Source of the DNA: Paucibacter sp. PLA-PC-4
GTDB lineage: Bacteria > Pseudomonadota > Gammaproteobacteria > Burkholderiales > Burkholderiaceae_C
NCBI RefSeq assembly: GCF_026241155.1
Contig: NZ_JAPFGP010000016.1
Span: forward strand, 62,001-126,000
Reading direction: 5' to 3'
Length of the DNA stretch: 64,000 bases
Positions within the stretch are counted from its first letter, which is position 1. Every line of letters begins with the position of its first letter. Shown one piece after another: positions 27,056 to 34,868 of this stretch. A program made the translations under genes and the position numbers. The notes under the pieces are model-generated. The model did not search any database and was not told where the DNA came from. It saw only the letters and a program-made list of their open reading frames with translations.

Positions 27056-27403
27056 CTACTTGGTCGGTTCGCGCGGCGCGGCGCCCTTGTCATCACGATC
27101 ACGATCTCGTTCACGCTGGCGGTCGCTTTGCTTCATCTTCAACACCTTCAGGCTCTCCGGGTCGATCTTGGCTTTGAAGCTGCGGCCTTGGGCATCGGTG
27201 CCCCGCACTTCGTAGCAGCCATCGTCGATCTTCAGCCCTTGGATCTGCCAGCCCTGTGCCACGGCCATCTGGCGCACGGCATCGCGTGACTGCCAACGAT
27301 TCAGCGGCACATCGCAATCGTCATCGGCCCAGACGGGCAGCGCGGCCAGGCCCAGTGACAGAAGCAGGAAAAACCCCTGGCGCCGAGGGGCGAGGTGCTT
27401 CAT
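27056..27403 (-). CDS. PepSY-domain periplasmic protein
   Basis: This is a 115-residue protein with a signal peptide (hydrophobic FFLLLSLGLAALPVWA) and one PepSY-type domain: VRQMAVAQGWQIQGLKIDDGCYEVRGTDAQG followed by KIDPESLKVL. The C-terminal tail is highly charged (RQRERDRDRDDKG). It has an AAGGAG ribosome site six bases before ATG 27403 and is the first gene of the four-gene cassette ending with apbE. Two Cys (in DDDCD and DDGCYE) could form a disulfide or bind a cofactor. Confidence 0.82.
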   Translation of the reverse strand: MKHLAPRRQGFFLLLSLGLAALPVWADDDCDVPLNRWQSRDAVRQMAVAQGWQIQGLKIDDGCYEVRGTDAQGRSFKAKIDPESLKVLKMKQSDRQRERDRDRDDKGAAPREPTK

Positions 27404-27507
27404 GGGAGGCTCCTTTTCACCGAGTTGGTGCAGGACATACGGCTTGCGGTGCGGGCTCTACACATCGAGTTGATGCGTACAGCATGCGCCTATGACCCGC
27501 CAGGCTA

Positions 27508-27521
27508 TTGCGCTGGATCAA
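27508..27521 (-). promoter_or_regulatory. Candidate FNR/Anr-type box upstream of the PepSY cassette
   Basis: On the minus strand the sequence reads TTGATCCAGCGCAA, one full FNR half-site (TTGAT) and one degenerate half (CGCAA) with the correct 4-bp spacing. It lies 105 bp upstream of the PepSY gene start, a distance compatible with activation. It suggests oxygen-responsive control of the cassette, but short motifs of this kind also arise by chance. Confidence 0.35.
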
Positions 27522-27627
27522 GAGCCCGGCAGGCGGCGAGGGCGGCATCGCAAGGCTGACCGCAGGCCGCGAGGTCCCGGTGCGCTCGCCGCGGGCAGCC
27601 CACGCCACCAAGCCCTCCTGCGCGCGT

Positions 27628-29409
27628 TCACCGCCCCGCCGTCACCGCCGCATGCACATCCTTGGCCTGCCCCTGCGGCAGCGGCACATAGCGCGCCGCC
27701 ATGGCCTGGGCCAGCGCCATTGCGGCGGGCTGCGGTCGCGGCGAGGTGTCGATCAGCACGCTAGCAAGGCCCGAGGCGCGCAAGCGCTGGGCGGCGCTCA
27801 GTGCGTCCTGCATGGCCTGGGCTCGGCCGGGGCTGCCGTCGCGGGCGATGTTGGCGCGGGCATCGGTCAGGAAGACCAGCAGCGCCCGGCCGCCTTCGAG
27901 CGACTGCAGCTTGCTGCCCAGCAGCCAGGCGGCCTCGATGCCGGCCGCCAGCGGCGTGCCCCCGCCGCCCGGCAAACCGGAGAGCGAGCGCCGCGCGCGC
28001 ACCAGCGAGCGGGTCGGCGCCAGAAGGACCTCGGCGCCCTCGCCGCGAAAGGCGATCAGCGCGACGCGGTCGCGCCGCACATAACAATCGGCAAGCAGCA
28101 GCTCGACCGCGCCCTTGGCCTCGGCCAGCCGGTTCAGCGCCTGCGAGCCCGAAGCATCGACGACAAAGACCGTCGTCGTCTCGTTCGGGCGGCGATAGCG
28201 CTTGATATGGAAGTCATCGCGGCGCAGCAGCAAGCGAGCTGGCGAGACGCCCAGACCCCGCTGCTCGCGCTCCATCAAGCGCAGCCGCTGCCAGGGGATG
28301 GCCGCCCGCATCGTGGCCAGCAGATCGAGCCGGCTGCCCGCGCGCAGACTGCCCCGGCGCGGCGCCAGCGGCCGGCCACTCTGCGCCGGGCGAGCGGCCG
28401 CACCACGACGGCCGGCCGCCCCTGCAGCGCTGCGCGATGGCGCACCCGCCAGGCTGGCCAGCAGGCCGGCCGGGATCGCGGCCTGGGTGGCGGCGATCAG
28501 TTGTTCCTGCAGGGCCTGAGCCTGCTGCTCGCCATCGCTGGGGTCGGGTGGCGAGGCGTCGGCAGCGCTGGGCTGGGGCTCGGCCGGACTTGCCTGAGGC
28601 GGCTCAGAGGACTCGGGCTGCGGCGTTGAGTGGGATTCGGCCTCAGGCTCTGCATGCGGCTGTGGCAAGGCCCGTGCGCGTGGCGCCAGCACCAACCGGG
28701 CGGCCAGCTCGGCATCGGCCTGGGTCACTTCGTCTCGACCGGCGACGGCCGCCGCCGCGCAGGCCGCGCGCCAGGCCTGCCAGGGCGGGCGCAGTGACAC
28801 CAGGCCCAGCGCAGCGGCGGTGCCGCACAGCGCCTGCACGGTGGCCTCGTCATAAGGGATGTCAGGCAGGCGTCGGCGCGCGGCGGCCAGATCAAAAGGC
28901 AGAACCTGCATCGCTGCCAGGTCGCCCAAAGCAGCGGATAGATCAGGCCTGGCGGGGCTGGCGATCAGCGCCAGCCGCTCTAGCAGGCTGGCCGGCATCT
29001 GCTCATCGGCCGACTGGCCTTCGTCCAGCGCCACGACGCAAAAGCGCGGCCCGCCCTGCCGCTCCAGCGCCGAGGCGAGCTTGGCCGCCAGGCCGGCATC
29101 CACGCGCTCAGCCATAGCCAGCAGCAGCACGCCGCCATCGGCCTCAGCCAGCAAACCGGCCTGCGCCACGGGCCGCCCGGCCGCCAGGCTCAGGCCCAGG
29201 TCCAGGCCGCCGAGCAGGCGCTCGTCATCGATCTGCAGCGGCAGGCGCCGCCACGGTGCTTCGGGCGGCAGGGCCTGGCGCAGATTGGCCAGCACCGCGT
29301 CGCGCGCCGGGCCGGCCGGGCCGCGCAGGCACAAGCCGCCCAGGCCTTGCGGGTCAACCGCCAGCAGCCAGGCGGCTTGCAGGGCCGGATCGGCGTCGGT
29401 CAGCTCCAC
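27628..29409 (-). CDS. bchD: Magnesium chelatase subunit D
   Basis: BchD is the platform subunit of the ATP-dependent chelatase that inserts Mg into protoporphyrin IX. The 593-residue protein has an N-terminal degenerate AAA+ half, a Pro/acidic linker around residues 260-300 (rich in P, E, S and Q), and a C-terminal integrin I domain. The MIDAS motif VVDASGS is near residue 410 and FLTDARANI is further on. It overlaps bchI by 10 bp and is the last gene of the unit beginning at bchG. Confidence 0.93.
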   Translation of the reverse strand: MELTDADPALQAAWLLAVDPQGLGGLCLRGPAGPARDAVLANLRQALPPEAPWRRLPLQIDDERLLGGLDLGLSLAAGRPVAQAGLLAEADGGVLLLAMAERVDAGLAAKLASALERQGGPRFCVVALDEGQSADEQMPASLLERLALIASPARPDLSAALGDLAAMQVLPFDLAAARRRLPDIPYDEATVQALCGTAAALGLVSLRPPWQAWRAACAAAAVAGRDEVTQADAELAARLVLAPRARALPQPHAEPEAESHSTPQPESSEPPQASPAEPQPSAADASPPDPSDGEQQAQALQEQLIAATQAAIPAGLLASLAGAPSRSAAGAAGRRGAAARPAQSGRPLAPRRGSLRAGSRLDLLATMRAAIPWQRLRLMEREQRGLGVSPARLLLRRDDFHIKRYRRPNETTTVFVVDASGSQALNRLAEAKGAVELLLADCYVRRDRVALIAFRGEGAEVLLAPTRSLVRARRSLSGLPGGGGTPLAAGIEAAWLLGSKLQSLEGGRALLVFLTDARANIARDGSPGRAQAMQDALSAAQRLRASGLASVLIDTSPRPQPAAMALAQAMAARYVPLPQGQAKDVHAAVTAGR

Positions 29410-30419
29410 AACTCGGCCAGCGCTCGTTCGATGCGCTCGCTGGAACCGGTGTCGTCCAGCGGATTGCGGCGCAGTCGGTGGCGAAGTGCGGGCACGGCGA
29501 CCTTGCGCAGGTGCTCTTGCGTGACCTCGGGCGAGGCCTGCAGCGCCGCCAGCGCACGCGCCGCGCGCATCAGGGTCAGCTCGCCGCGCAGGCCGTCGCT
29601 GTTGACGGCCACGCAGAGCTCGGAGGCCCGGTAGAGGACGGCGTCGCCGACGACGACCTGCGGCAGACGCTCGCGCGCCTGCAGAATCTGCCGCCGCACT
29701 TTGACGTCCTGCTTAGCCCATAGCGCGACAAAGCTCGCCGGGTCGCGCTCGAAAGCATCGCGGCGGCGCACGACCTCGACCCGCTGCGCGATCTCGGTCG
29801 GCGTCTTCACTTCGACCGACAAGCCGAAGCGGTCCAGCAACTGCGGCCGCAGCTCTCCCTCTTCCGGATTGCCGCTGCCGACCAGCACGAAGCGCGCCGG
29901 GTGGCGAACGCTCAGGCCCTCGCGCTCGATCACGTTCTCGCCCGAGGCGGCCACATCGATCAGCAGATCGACCAGATGGTCTTCCAGCAGATTGACCTCG
30001 TCGATATAGAGAAAGCCTCGGTGCGCGCGCGCAAGCAGGCCCGGCTCGAAGACCTTGATGCCTTGCGACAGCGCCCGCTCGAGGTCCAGCGCGCCCAGCA
30101 CGCGGTCTTCGCTGGCGCCCAGCGGCAGGTCGACCACCGGCACCGGCAACTCCTCGGTCTTTGGCTTTACACCGGCCTTCAGACGGGCGCAATCCTCACA
30201 GACGGAACTGGCTGACGGGTCGCAGTGATAGCGGCAGCCCTGCACCGCCCGCATCTTCGGCAGCAGGGCCGCCAGGCCGCGCACCGCTGTGGACTTGCCG
30301 GTGCCGCGATCGCCGAGCACCAGCACGCCGCCGATGGCGGGCTCGACTGCCGCGATCAAGATGGCCAGCTTCATCTCGTCTTGCGCGACGATGGCGGAAA
30401 AAGGAAATGGGGTACTCAT
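29400..30419 (-). CDS. bchI: Magnesium chelatase ATPase subunit I
   Basis: BchI is the AAA+ motor that, with BchD, drives Mg insertion by BchH. The 339-residue protein has Walker A GDRGTGKSTAVRGL, the Cys-containing insert CDPSASSVCEDCARL typical of BchI, Walker B FLYIDEVNLLEDHLVD, sensor VGSGNPEEGELRPQLLDRFG and arginine-finger region. It starts 6 bp downstream of the DUF3422 gene and overlaps bchD, indicating one transcript. Confidence 0.96.
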   Translation of the reverse strand: MSTPFPFSAIVAQDEMKLAILIAAVEPAIGGVLVLGDRGTGKSTAVRGLAALLPKMRAVQGCRYHCDPSASSVCEDCARLKAGVKPKTEELPVPVVDLPLGASEDRVLGALDLERALSQGIKVFEPGLLARAHRGFLYIDEVNLLEDHLVDLLIDVAASGENVIEREGLSVRHPARFVLVGSGNPEEGELRPQLLDRFGLSVEVKTPTEIAQRVEVVRRRDAFERDPASFVALWAKQDVKVRRQILQARERLPQVVVGDAVLYRASELCVAVNSDGLRGELTLMRAARALAALQASPEVTQEHLRKVAVPALRHRLRRNPLDDTGSSERIERALAELWS

Positions 30420-30425
30420 GGAGTT

Positions 30426-31709
30426 TCAGATGGCCTCGGATTCACGCGCTCGCCGACGCGCCCGCCGCACGGCCCCGTAAGCCAGCAAGGCCAGCAGCGG
30501 CACGCTGAGGCCCACAAAGAGATCGACATCGAACGGCACACCCATCGAGCGCCCGCCCTTGGCCAGATACCCGGCCACGCCGGCCATGTAGTAGACGATG
30601 GCGGCGATCGACAGCCCCTCGACTGTCTGCTGCAGGCGCAGCTGCAGCTTGGCACGCCGGTCCATCGAGGCCAGCAACGCATGGTTCTGATGCTCGCGAG
30701 CGATGTCGACACGGGTCGACAGTAGATGGCTGGCCTGGGCGACGCGCTCGGACAGATCGTGCATGCGCTGCGACACGGTGGCGCAGGTCGCGACCGCTGG
30801 CGTGAAGCGGCGCGACATGAATTCGTCGATGGTCTGCAGGCCGCTGAGCCGGCGCTCGCGCAGCTCGGCAATACGCGTGCGCACCAGCTCCGCATAGGCG
30901 CGACAGGCGCCGAAACGGAACTGGCTAGCGGACAGGCCGCTCTCGACCTCGGCGGCCAGCCGAGTCAGCTCTTGGAGCAGCTTTTCATCGCGACCTCCGT
31001 CACGGGCGATGTCATCCGTCAGCCCGGCCAACGCTCGCTCAATCGCAAGGATGCGCGGCGCCAGGCGGCGCGCCACCGGAAAGGCCAGCAAAGCCATCAT
31101 CCGATAGGCCTCGATCTCGAACAGGCGTTGCAGCATGCGGCCGGCCATCAGCGGTGTGAAACCCTGGTCTACCAGCACCAGGCGGCCAAAGCCGTCGGCA
31201 TGGATCAGAAAGTCCGAGTAGGCCAAGCCCGCGCCATCGCCCACCTCGCTGCCCACCACCGCGTGGCCCGCAAAAAAATCGTCCTGCAAGCCGGTCGGCG
31301 TCGGCGCGGCGCTCAGCAGCTCGGCATGACCGGCGTAGACGGTCAGCCCCGGCACGCCGGCCAACCAGCCTGGCAGCAACTGAGCCGCCGCCGGATCGCC
31401 AAAAGGTTGCGCCGCAGCGGCGGCCGCCGCCAGCACCGTGTAGCTAGAGAACTCACCGTGGCGCTCCCACTTCAGGCGCAGGCCGCCGACAGCGCCGCTC
31501 CAGTGCACCGCATCGGCGGCCGGTGCGGGCAGGCCGTGGCTGCGGCACAGCCGCGACAAATGCGCGAGCTCGCGCTCGCGCTCGTCAGCGTCGACCAGCA
31601 CCGCCAGATAGCTGGCCCGGCCCGGCGCAGCCAATGGTTCCGAGGGGCGCGCATGCACCTCCAGCGACAACGCGGCACGCTCGGGCAGGTCGGGCGGCAA
31701 CAGCCTCAT
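30426..31709 (-). CDS. DUF3422 family membrane-anchored protein
   Basis: This is a 427-residue protein whose N-terminus (ALSLEVHARPSEPL, then HLSRLCRSHGLP, LRLKWERHGEFSSYT) matches the DUF3422 family, which has no assigned function. The C-terminal quarter has a helical region and two membrane spans near residues 355-415 (LSIAAIVYYMAGVAGYLA and LFVGLSVPLLALLAYGAV). The bulk probably faces the cytosol. It sits between the HiPIP gene and bchI with gaps of 15 and 6 bp, so it is a member of the bch operon. Confidence 0.85.
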   Translation of the reverse strand: MRLLPPDLPERAALSLEVHARPSEPLAAPGRASYLAVLVDADERERELAHLSRLCRSHGLPAPAADAVHWSGAVGGLRLKWERHGEFSSYTVLAAAAAAAQPFGDPAAAQLLPGWLAGVPGLTVYAGHAELLSAAPTPTGLQDDFFAGHAVVGSEVGDGAGLAYSDFLIHADGFGRLVLVDQGFTPLMAGRMLQRLFEIEAYRMMALLAFPVARRLAPRILAIERALAGLTDDIARDGGRDEKLLQELTRLAAEVESGLSASQFRFGACRAYAELVRTRIAELRERRLSGLQTIDEFMSRRFTPAVATCATVSQRMHDLSERVAQASHLLSTRVDIAREHQNHALLASMDRRAKLQLRLQQTVEGLSIAAIVYYMAGVAGYLAKGGRSMGVPFDVDLFVGLSVPLLALLAYGAVRRARRRARESEAI

Positions 31710-31724
31710 GCTGGGCTGCCGTGC

Positions 31725-32030
31725 TCAGGGCTTCTTCGCATAGGCACTGCACCAGCCTTTGGCTGACACCTGCTTGGCTGGGAATAGCGGGCAAGGCCCC
31801 GACGCCGCACCCGCCTTGGCCTGGAACAGCGCGCAACTGGCGCATGCTTGGCCGGCGGCGAACTTCGGGTACTTGGCCTTGTCGACCTTGGCGGCGTCGG
31901 CCACATAGCCCAGCGCGGCGGCCTGGGGATCCTTCTCGTCAACCATGGCCTGCGACCAGGCGCGGCCCGCGAGCAAGCCACCGCCGGCGACGGGAACCAA
32001 TTGAATGAATAAGCGGCGACGTGTGCTCAT
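31725..32030 (-). CDS. hip: High-potential iron-sulfur protein (HiPIP)
   Basis: HiPIPs are small periplasmic [4Fe-4S] proteins that carry electrons from the cytochrome bc1 complex to the reaction-centre cytochrome in many purple bacteria. The 101-residue precursor has a twin-arginine signal (STRRRLFIQL and a hydrophobic stretch to about residue 28), fitting export in folded form. The four cluster cysteines are at residues 63, 66, 80 and 94 (CASC, GPCP, GWCS). Its gene lies within the bchG-to-bchD unit, overlapping the upstream membrane protein gene by four bases. Confidence 0.93.
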   Translation of the reverse strand: MSTRRRLFIQLVPVAGGGLLAGRAWSQAMVDEKDPQAAALGYVADAAKVDKAKYPKFAAGQACASCALFQAKAGAASGPCPLFPAKQVSAKGWCSAYAKKP

Positions 32031-32347
32031 GGCGATGGCCTTCCTTGCCCGGGGGCGTGGGTGGGTGTGGGGAAATTTTCAGCGCGGCGGGCTTGCAGAT
32101 CGAACAGATGGGCCACACCGGCAGCGATCAGGCAGGGCGCGACCCAGGCCAGGCCAGCGCCGCCCAGGCCCAGGCGCAGCGCCAGGCACAAGCTCAGCCC
32201 GGCCAGCAGATTGGGCAGCAGGCCGCGCGACTTCGCCGGCCGGCGCAGCAGCAGCCAGGCCAGCTCCAGCAGGCTCACGAGCAGCACCAGATCGACCAGA
32301 TGTAGCAGCAGTGCCGCCTCATCGAATGGGAGAAAACTCATCGCCAT
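32027..32347 (-). CDS. Small hypothetical membrane protein, 106 aa
   Basis: The protein has about three hydrophobic segments (LLLHLVDLVLLVSLLELAWLLL; LLAGLSLCLALRLGLGGAG; WVAPCLIAAGVAHLFDL) and a Pro-rich C-terminal tail. It overlaps bchP by one base and the HiPIP gene by four bases, so it is translated within the bchP-HiPIP message. I do not recognise the family. Context suggests a membrane role in photosynthetic or electron-transfer complexes, with no direct evidence. Confidence 0.65.
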   Translation of the reverse strand: MAMSFLPFDEAALLLHLVDLVLLVSLLELAWLLLRRPAKSRGLLPNLLAGLSLCLALRLGLGGAGLAWVAPCLIAAGVAHLFDLQARRAENFPTPTHAPGQGRPSP

Positions 32348-33543
32348 CAGACCCGCGCCAGCCCGAGCAGATGGGCCATGTCCTTGAAGAAGATGCGCAC
32401 ATGGGCCATCGGCTTAGCGCGCACCAGGCGCTTGTGCATATAGGCGTCGAAGGTCAGCTGCTGCACATCGCGGTCGCGGCAGATGCTGACAAACCGCTCG
32501 CGGCGCTTGTCGCTGGAGTACCAGAAGCGCTGCATCATCGCGAGGATCCAGAACACCCGGCCGTGCTCGCGCATGAAACGCTTGCGGGCCAGCTTCAGCG
32601 AGCGCACGTCGCCGGTCTGCAGCAGCGCCTGCACCGCCTCGGCCGCCAGCCGGCCGCCCAGCATCGCGTAATAGATGCCCTCGCCCGAAGCGGGGGCGAC
32701 GACGCCGGCCGCATCGCCGGCCAGCACCACATCGCGGCCGTTATCCCAGCGCGGCAGCGGCTTCATCGGGATCGGCGCGCCCTCGCGGCGCAAGGTGCGG
32801 GCATGGGCCAGGCCGGCGCTTGCGCGCAGCTGCTTGACGCCGCTGCGCAGCGAGAAGCCCTTGTCGGCGCTGCCGGTGCCGATGCTGACGCTGGCGCCAT
32901 GCGGGAACACCCAGCCATAGAAGTCCGGCGACAGCGCGCCGCAGTAATGCACCTCGCAGCGGCTGCCCAGGTAGTCGGCCGGCAGCGACTCGGGCACCGC
33001 GACGATCTCGTGATAGGCGAACACGAAGCGGCCCTTCTCGGCGCCCGCAATGGCCTGGCTGGCGACCTTGGAGCGGGCGCCATCGGCGCCAATCACGGCG
33101 CGGGTGCGCACGCGGTGGGCGCTGCCGTCATCGCAGCTGAAGTGCACGACGCTGATCTCGTCGGCGTCGCGGCTCAGTCGCTCGAACGAGCCCTCGCGCC
33201 GCTCGGCGCCGTGGGCTCTGGCACGCTCGCGCAGCCACTCGTCGAAGTGCTCACGGTCGACCATGCCGACAAAGCCGCCCTCGATGGGAATGTCCACCTT
33301 GGCCGCCTGTGGAGAGATCATGCGGGCCGCCGTGGCGCGGGCCACCAGCATCTCGCCGGGGATGGCGAAGTCCTGGATCAGCCGCGGCGGGATCGCACCC
33401 CCGCAGGGCTTGATGCGGCCGGCGCGGTCAAGCAGCAGCACGCGCAACCCTTGACCTGCTAGGTCATCGGCGGCGGTGGCGCCGGCGGGTCCGCCACCGA
33501 CAACCACCACGTCGTAGTCCACAGTCATCGACTTGTTCATCAT
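32347..33543 (-). CDS. bchP: Geranylgeranyl diphosphate/bacteriochlorophyll reductase
   Basis: BchP reduces the geranylgeranyl tail of bacteriochlorophyll a to phytyl. The start at 33543 (two adjacent ATG) gives 398 residues. An N-terminal FAD-binding fold is visible as VVVVGGGPAGATAADDLAGQG, then KPCGGAIPP, the GADGARSKVA motif and LAGDAAGVVAPASGEGIYYAMLGG. It overlaps the PucC-like gene by four bases. It acts together with BchG, encoded upstream in the same unit. Confidence 0.94.
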   Translation of the reverse strand: MMNKSMTVDYDVVVVGGGPAGATAADDLAGQGLRVLLLDRAGRIKPCGGAIPPRLIQDFAIPGEMLVARATAARMISPQAAKVDIPIEGGFVGMVDREHFDEWLRERARAHGAERREGSFERLSRDADEISVVHFSCDDGSAHRVRTRAVIGADGARSKVASQAIAGAEKGRFVFAYHEIVAVPESLPADYLGSRCEVHYCGALSPDFYGWVFPHGASVSIGTGSADKGFSLRSGVKQLRASAGLAHARTLRREGAPIPMKPLPRWDNGRDVVLAGDAAGVVAPASGEGIYYAMLGGRLAAEAVQALLQTGDVRSLKLARKRFMREHGRVFWILAMMQRFWYSSDKRRERFVSICRDRDVQQLTFDAYMHKRLVRAKPMAHVRIFFKDMAHLLGLARV

Positions 33544-34868
33544 GGCGCCCTTTCCAACTGAGCGAGGAAGACAGCGGGGCGCGCCACGCGCGCCGGCTCG
33601 ACCCGGCTCGCCAGGCGCGCGGCCCAGACGAACAGCGCCGCATCGACAAAGAAGACCAGCGAATAGGCCAGGCCCACGTCCGTCAACAGCCAGCGCATCA
33701 GGTCGCTGGCGGCGCTGCCCAGCAAACCGCCCAGCGCGAACGCGATGGCCTGGGCCGCGCCCCACAAGCCCATGCGCACGCCTTCATGGCCATCTCCGGC
33801 AGCACCGGCCAGACCCATCATCGAAGCGATGGCGGCGATTGAAAAAGCGCCGGTGCTCAGACCCAGCACAAAGACATTGGCCCGCAGCGGCCAGGTCGGG
33901 CCCACCAGGCCGGCGCAGACCAGGCCTCCCAGGGCCAGCGCCGAGGCGACGCAGCCCCAGACCGTCCAGCCCCGCAGCGTGCCCCATTGACGGCCTGCCC
34001 AGCGGCTGCCGGCTGCGGCGGCCAGTAGCATGCCGAGCAATGCGCCGCCGTGCTGCAAGCCCGAGAGCCGCGTGGTAGCACCGGGGCTCAGACTGAACAC
34101 CAGGCCGGCGAAGGGCTCCAGCACCAGGTCCTGCATGCTGAAGGCAAGCATCGAGACGAAGACGAAGATCGTGAAACGGCGCGCGCGGGGCTCGGCCCAG
34201 GCCGCAGCCAGCGCGGCCTTGAAGGCCATCGGCGCCGGTGCGCCGGTGACGGGGCTCGGCGCTTGTCCGGGCCCCTCCAAGCCGAGCAGGGCCAGCGTCG
34301 TCACGCCCACCGCCGCCAGCGCCACGCCGCCGGCCACCCACAGCAGGCGCGTCGGCGTGTAGGGGTCGAGCAGGCTGCCGGCCACGCCGGCCGTCACGAC
34401 GAACCCGGCAATCATCATGATCCAGACCGTGGTGGCCGCCGCCGCGCGGCGCTCGGGCGCAAGCCGCGTGGCCAGCAGCACCAGCAGCGAGGTGCCGCTG
34501 GCGGCGACACCCAGGCCGATCAGGCTGTAGGCCACGAGGGCCAGCGCGATGCCTGCGGCCGAGTTGCTGCCCATCCAGACGGTGGCCAGCGCGGCCAGCC
34601 AGCCGCCGAGCGCGAGCGTGAACATGCCGCCGATGATCCAGGGCGTGCGGCGCTGACCCAGGTCGGAGCCATGGCCCATGCGTGGCCGGCTGATCTGCAC
34701 CAGGTAATGCAGGGCCAGCAGCAGGCCCGGTAGCAGCGCCGGCAGTGCCAGCTCGACCACCATCACTCGGTTCAGGGTCGAGGTCGTCAGCACGACGATA
34801 GCACCCAGGCTGGCCTGCACCAGGCCCAGGCGGAACACACCGAGCCAGCCGAAGTTGCGCGCGCTCAT
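33540..34868 (-). CDS. PucC/LhaA-family (BCD) membrane transporter
   Basis: This is a 442-residue major-facilitator-fold protein of the BCD/PucC family with about 12 hydrophobic segments. Family stretches are TSTLNRVMVVELALPALLPGLLLALHY, HGSDLGQRRTPWI and SMQDLVLEPFAGLVF. Members assist light-harvesting complex assembly or bacteriochlorophyll delivery. Its place between bchG and bchP corresponds to orf428 (bch2) of other purple bacteria. A second paralogue, lhaA, lies at 47.5 kb. The exact cargo is unproven. Confidence 0.88.
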   Translation of the reverse strand: MSARNFGWLGVFRLGLVQASLGAIVVLTTSTLNRVMVVELALPALLPGLLLALHYLVQISRPRMGHGSDLGQRRTPWIIGGMFTLALGGWLAALATVWMGSNSAAGIALALVAYSLIGLGVAASGTSLLVLLATRLAPERRAAAATTVWIMMIAGFVVTAGVAGSLLDPYTPTRLLWVAGGVALAAVGVTTLALLGLEGPGQAPSPVTGAPAPMAFKAALAAAWAEPRARRFTIFVFVSMLAFSMQDLVLEPFAGLVFSLSPGATTRLSGLQHGGALLGMLLAAAAGSRWAGRQWGTLRGWTVWGCVASALALGGLVCAGLVGPTWPLRANVFVLGLSTGAFSIAAIASMMGLAGAAGDGHEGVRMGLWGAAQAIAFALGGLLGSAASDLMRWLLTDVGLAYSLVFFVDAALFVWAARLASRVEPARVARPAVFLAQLERAP

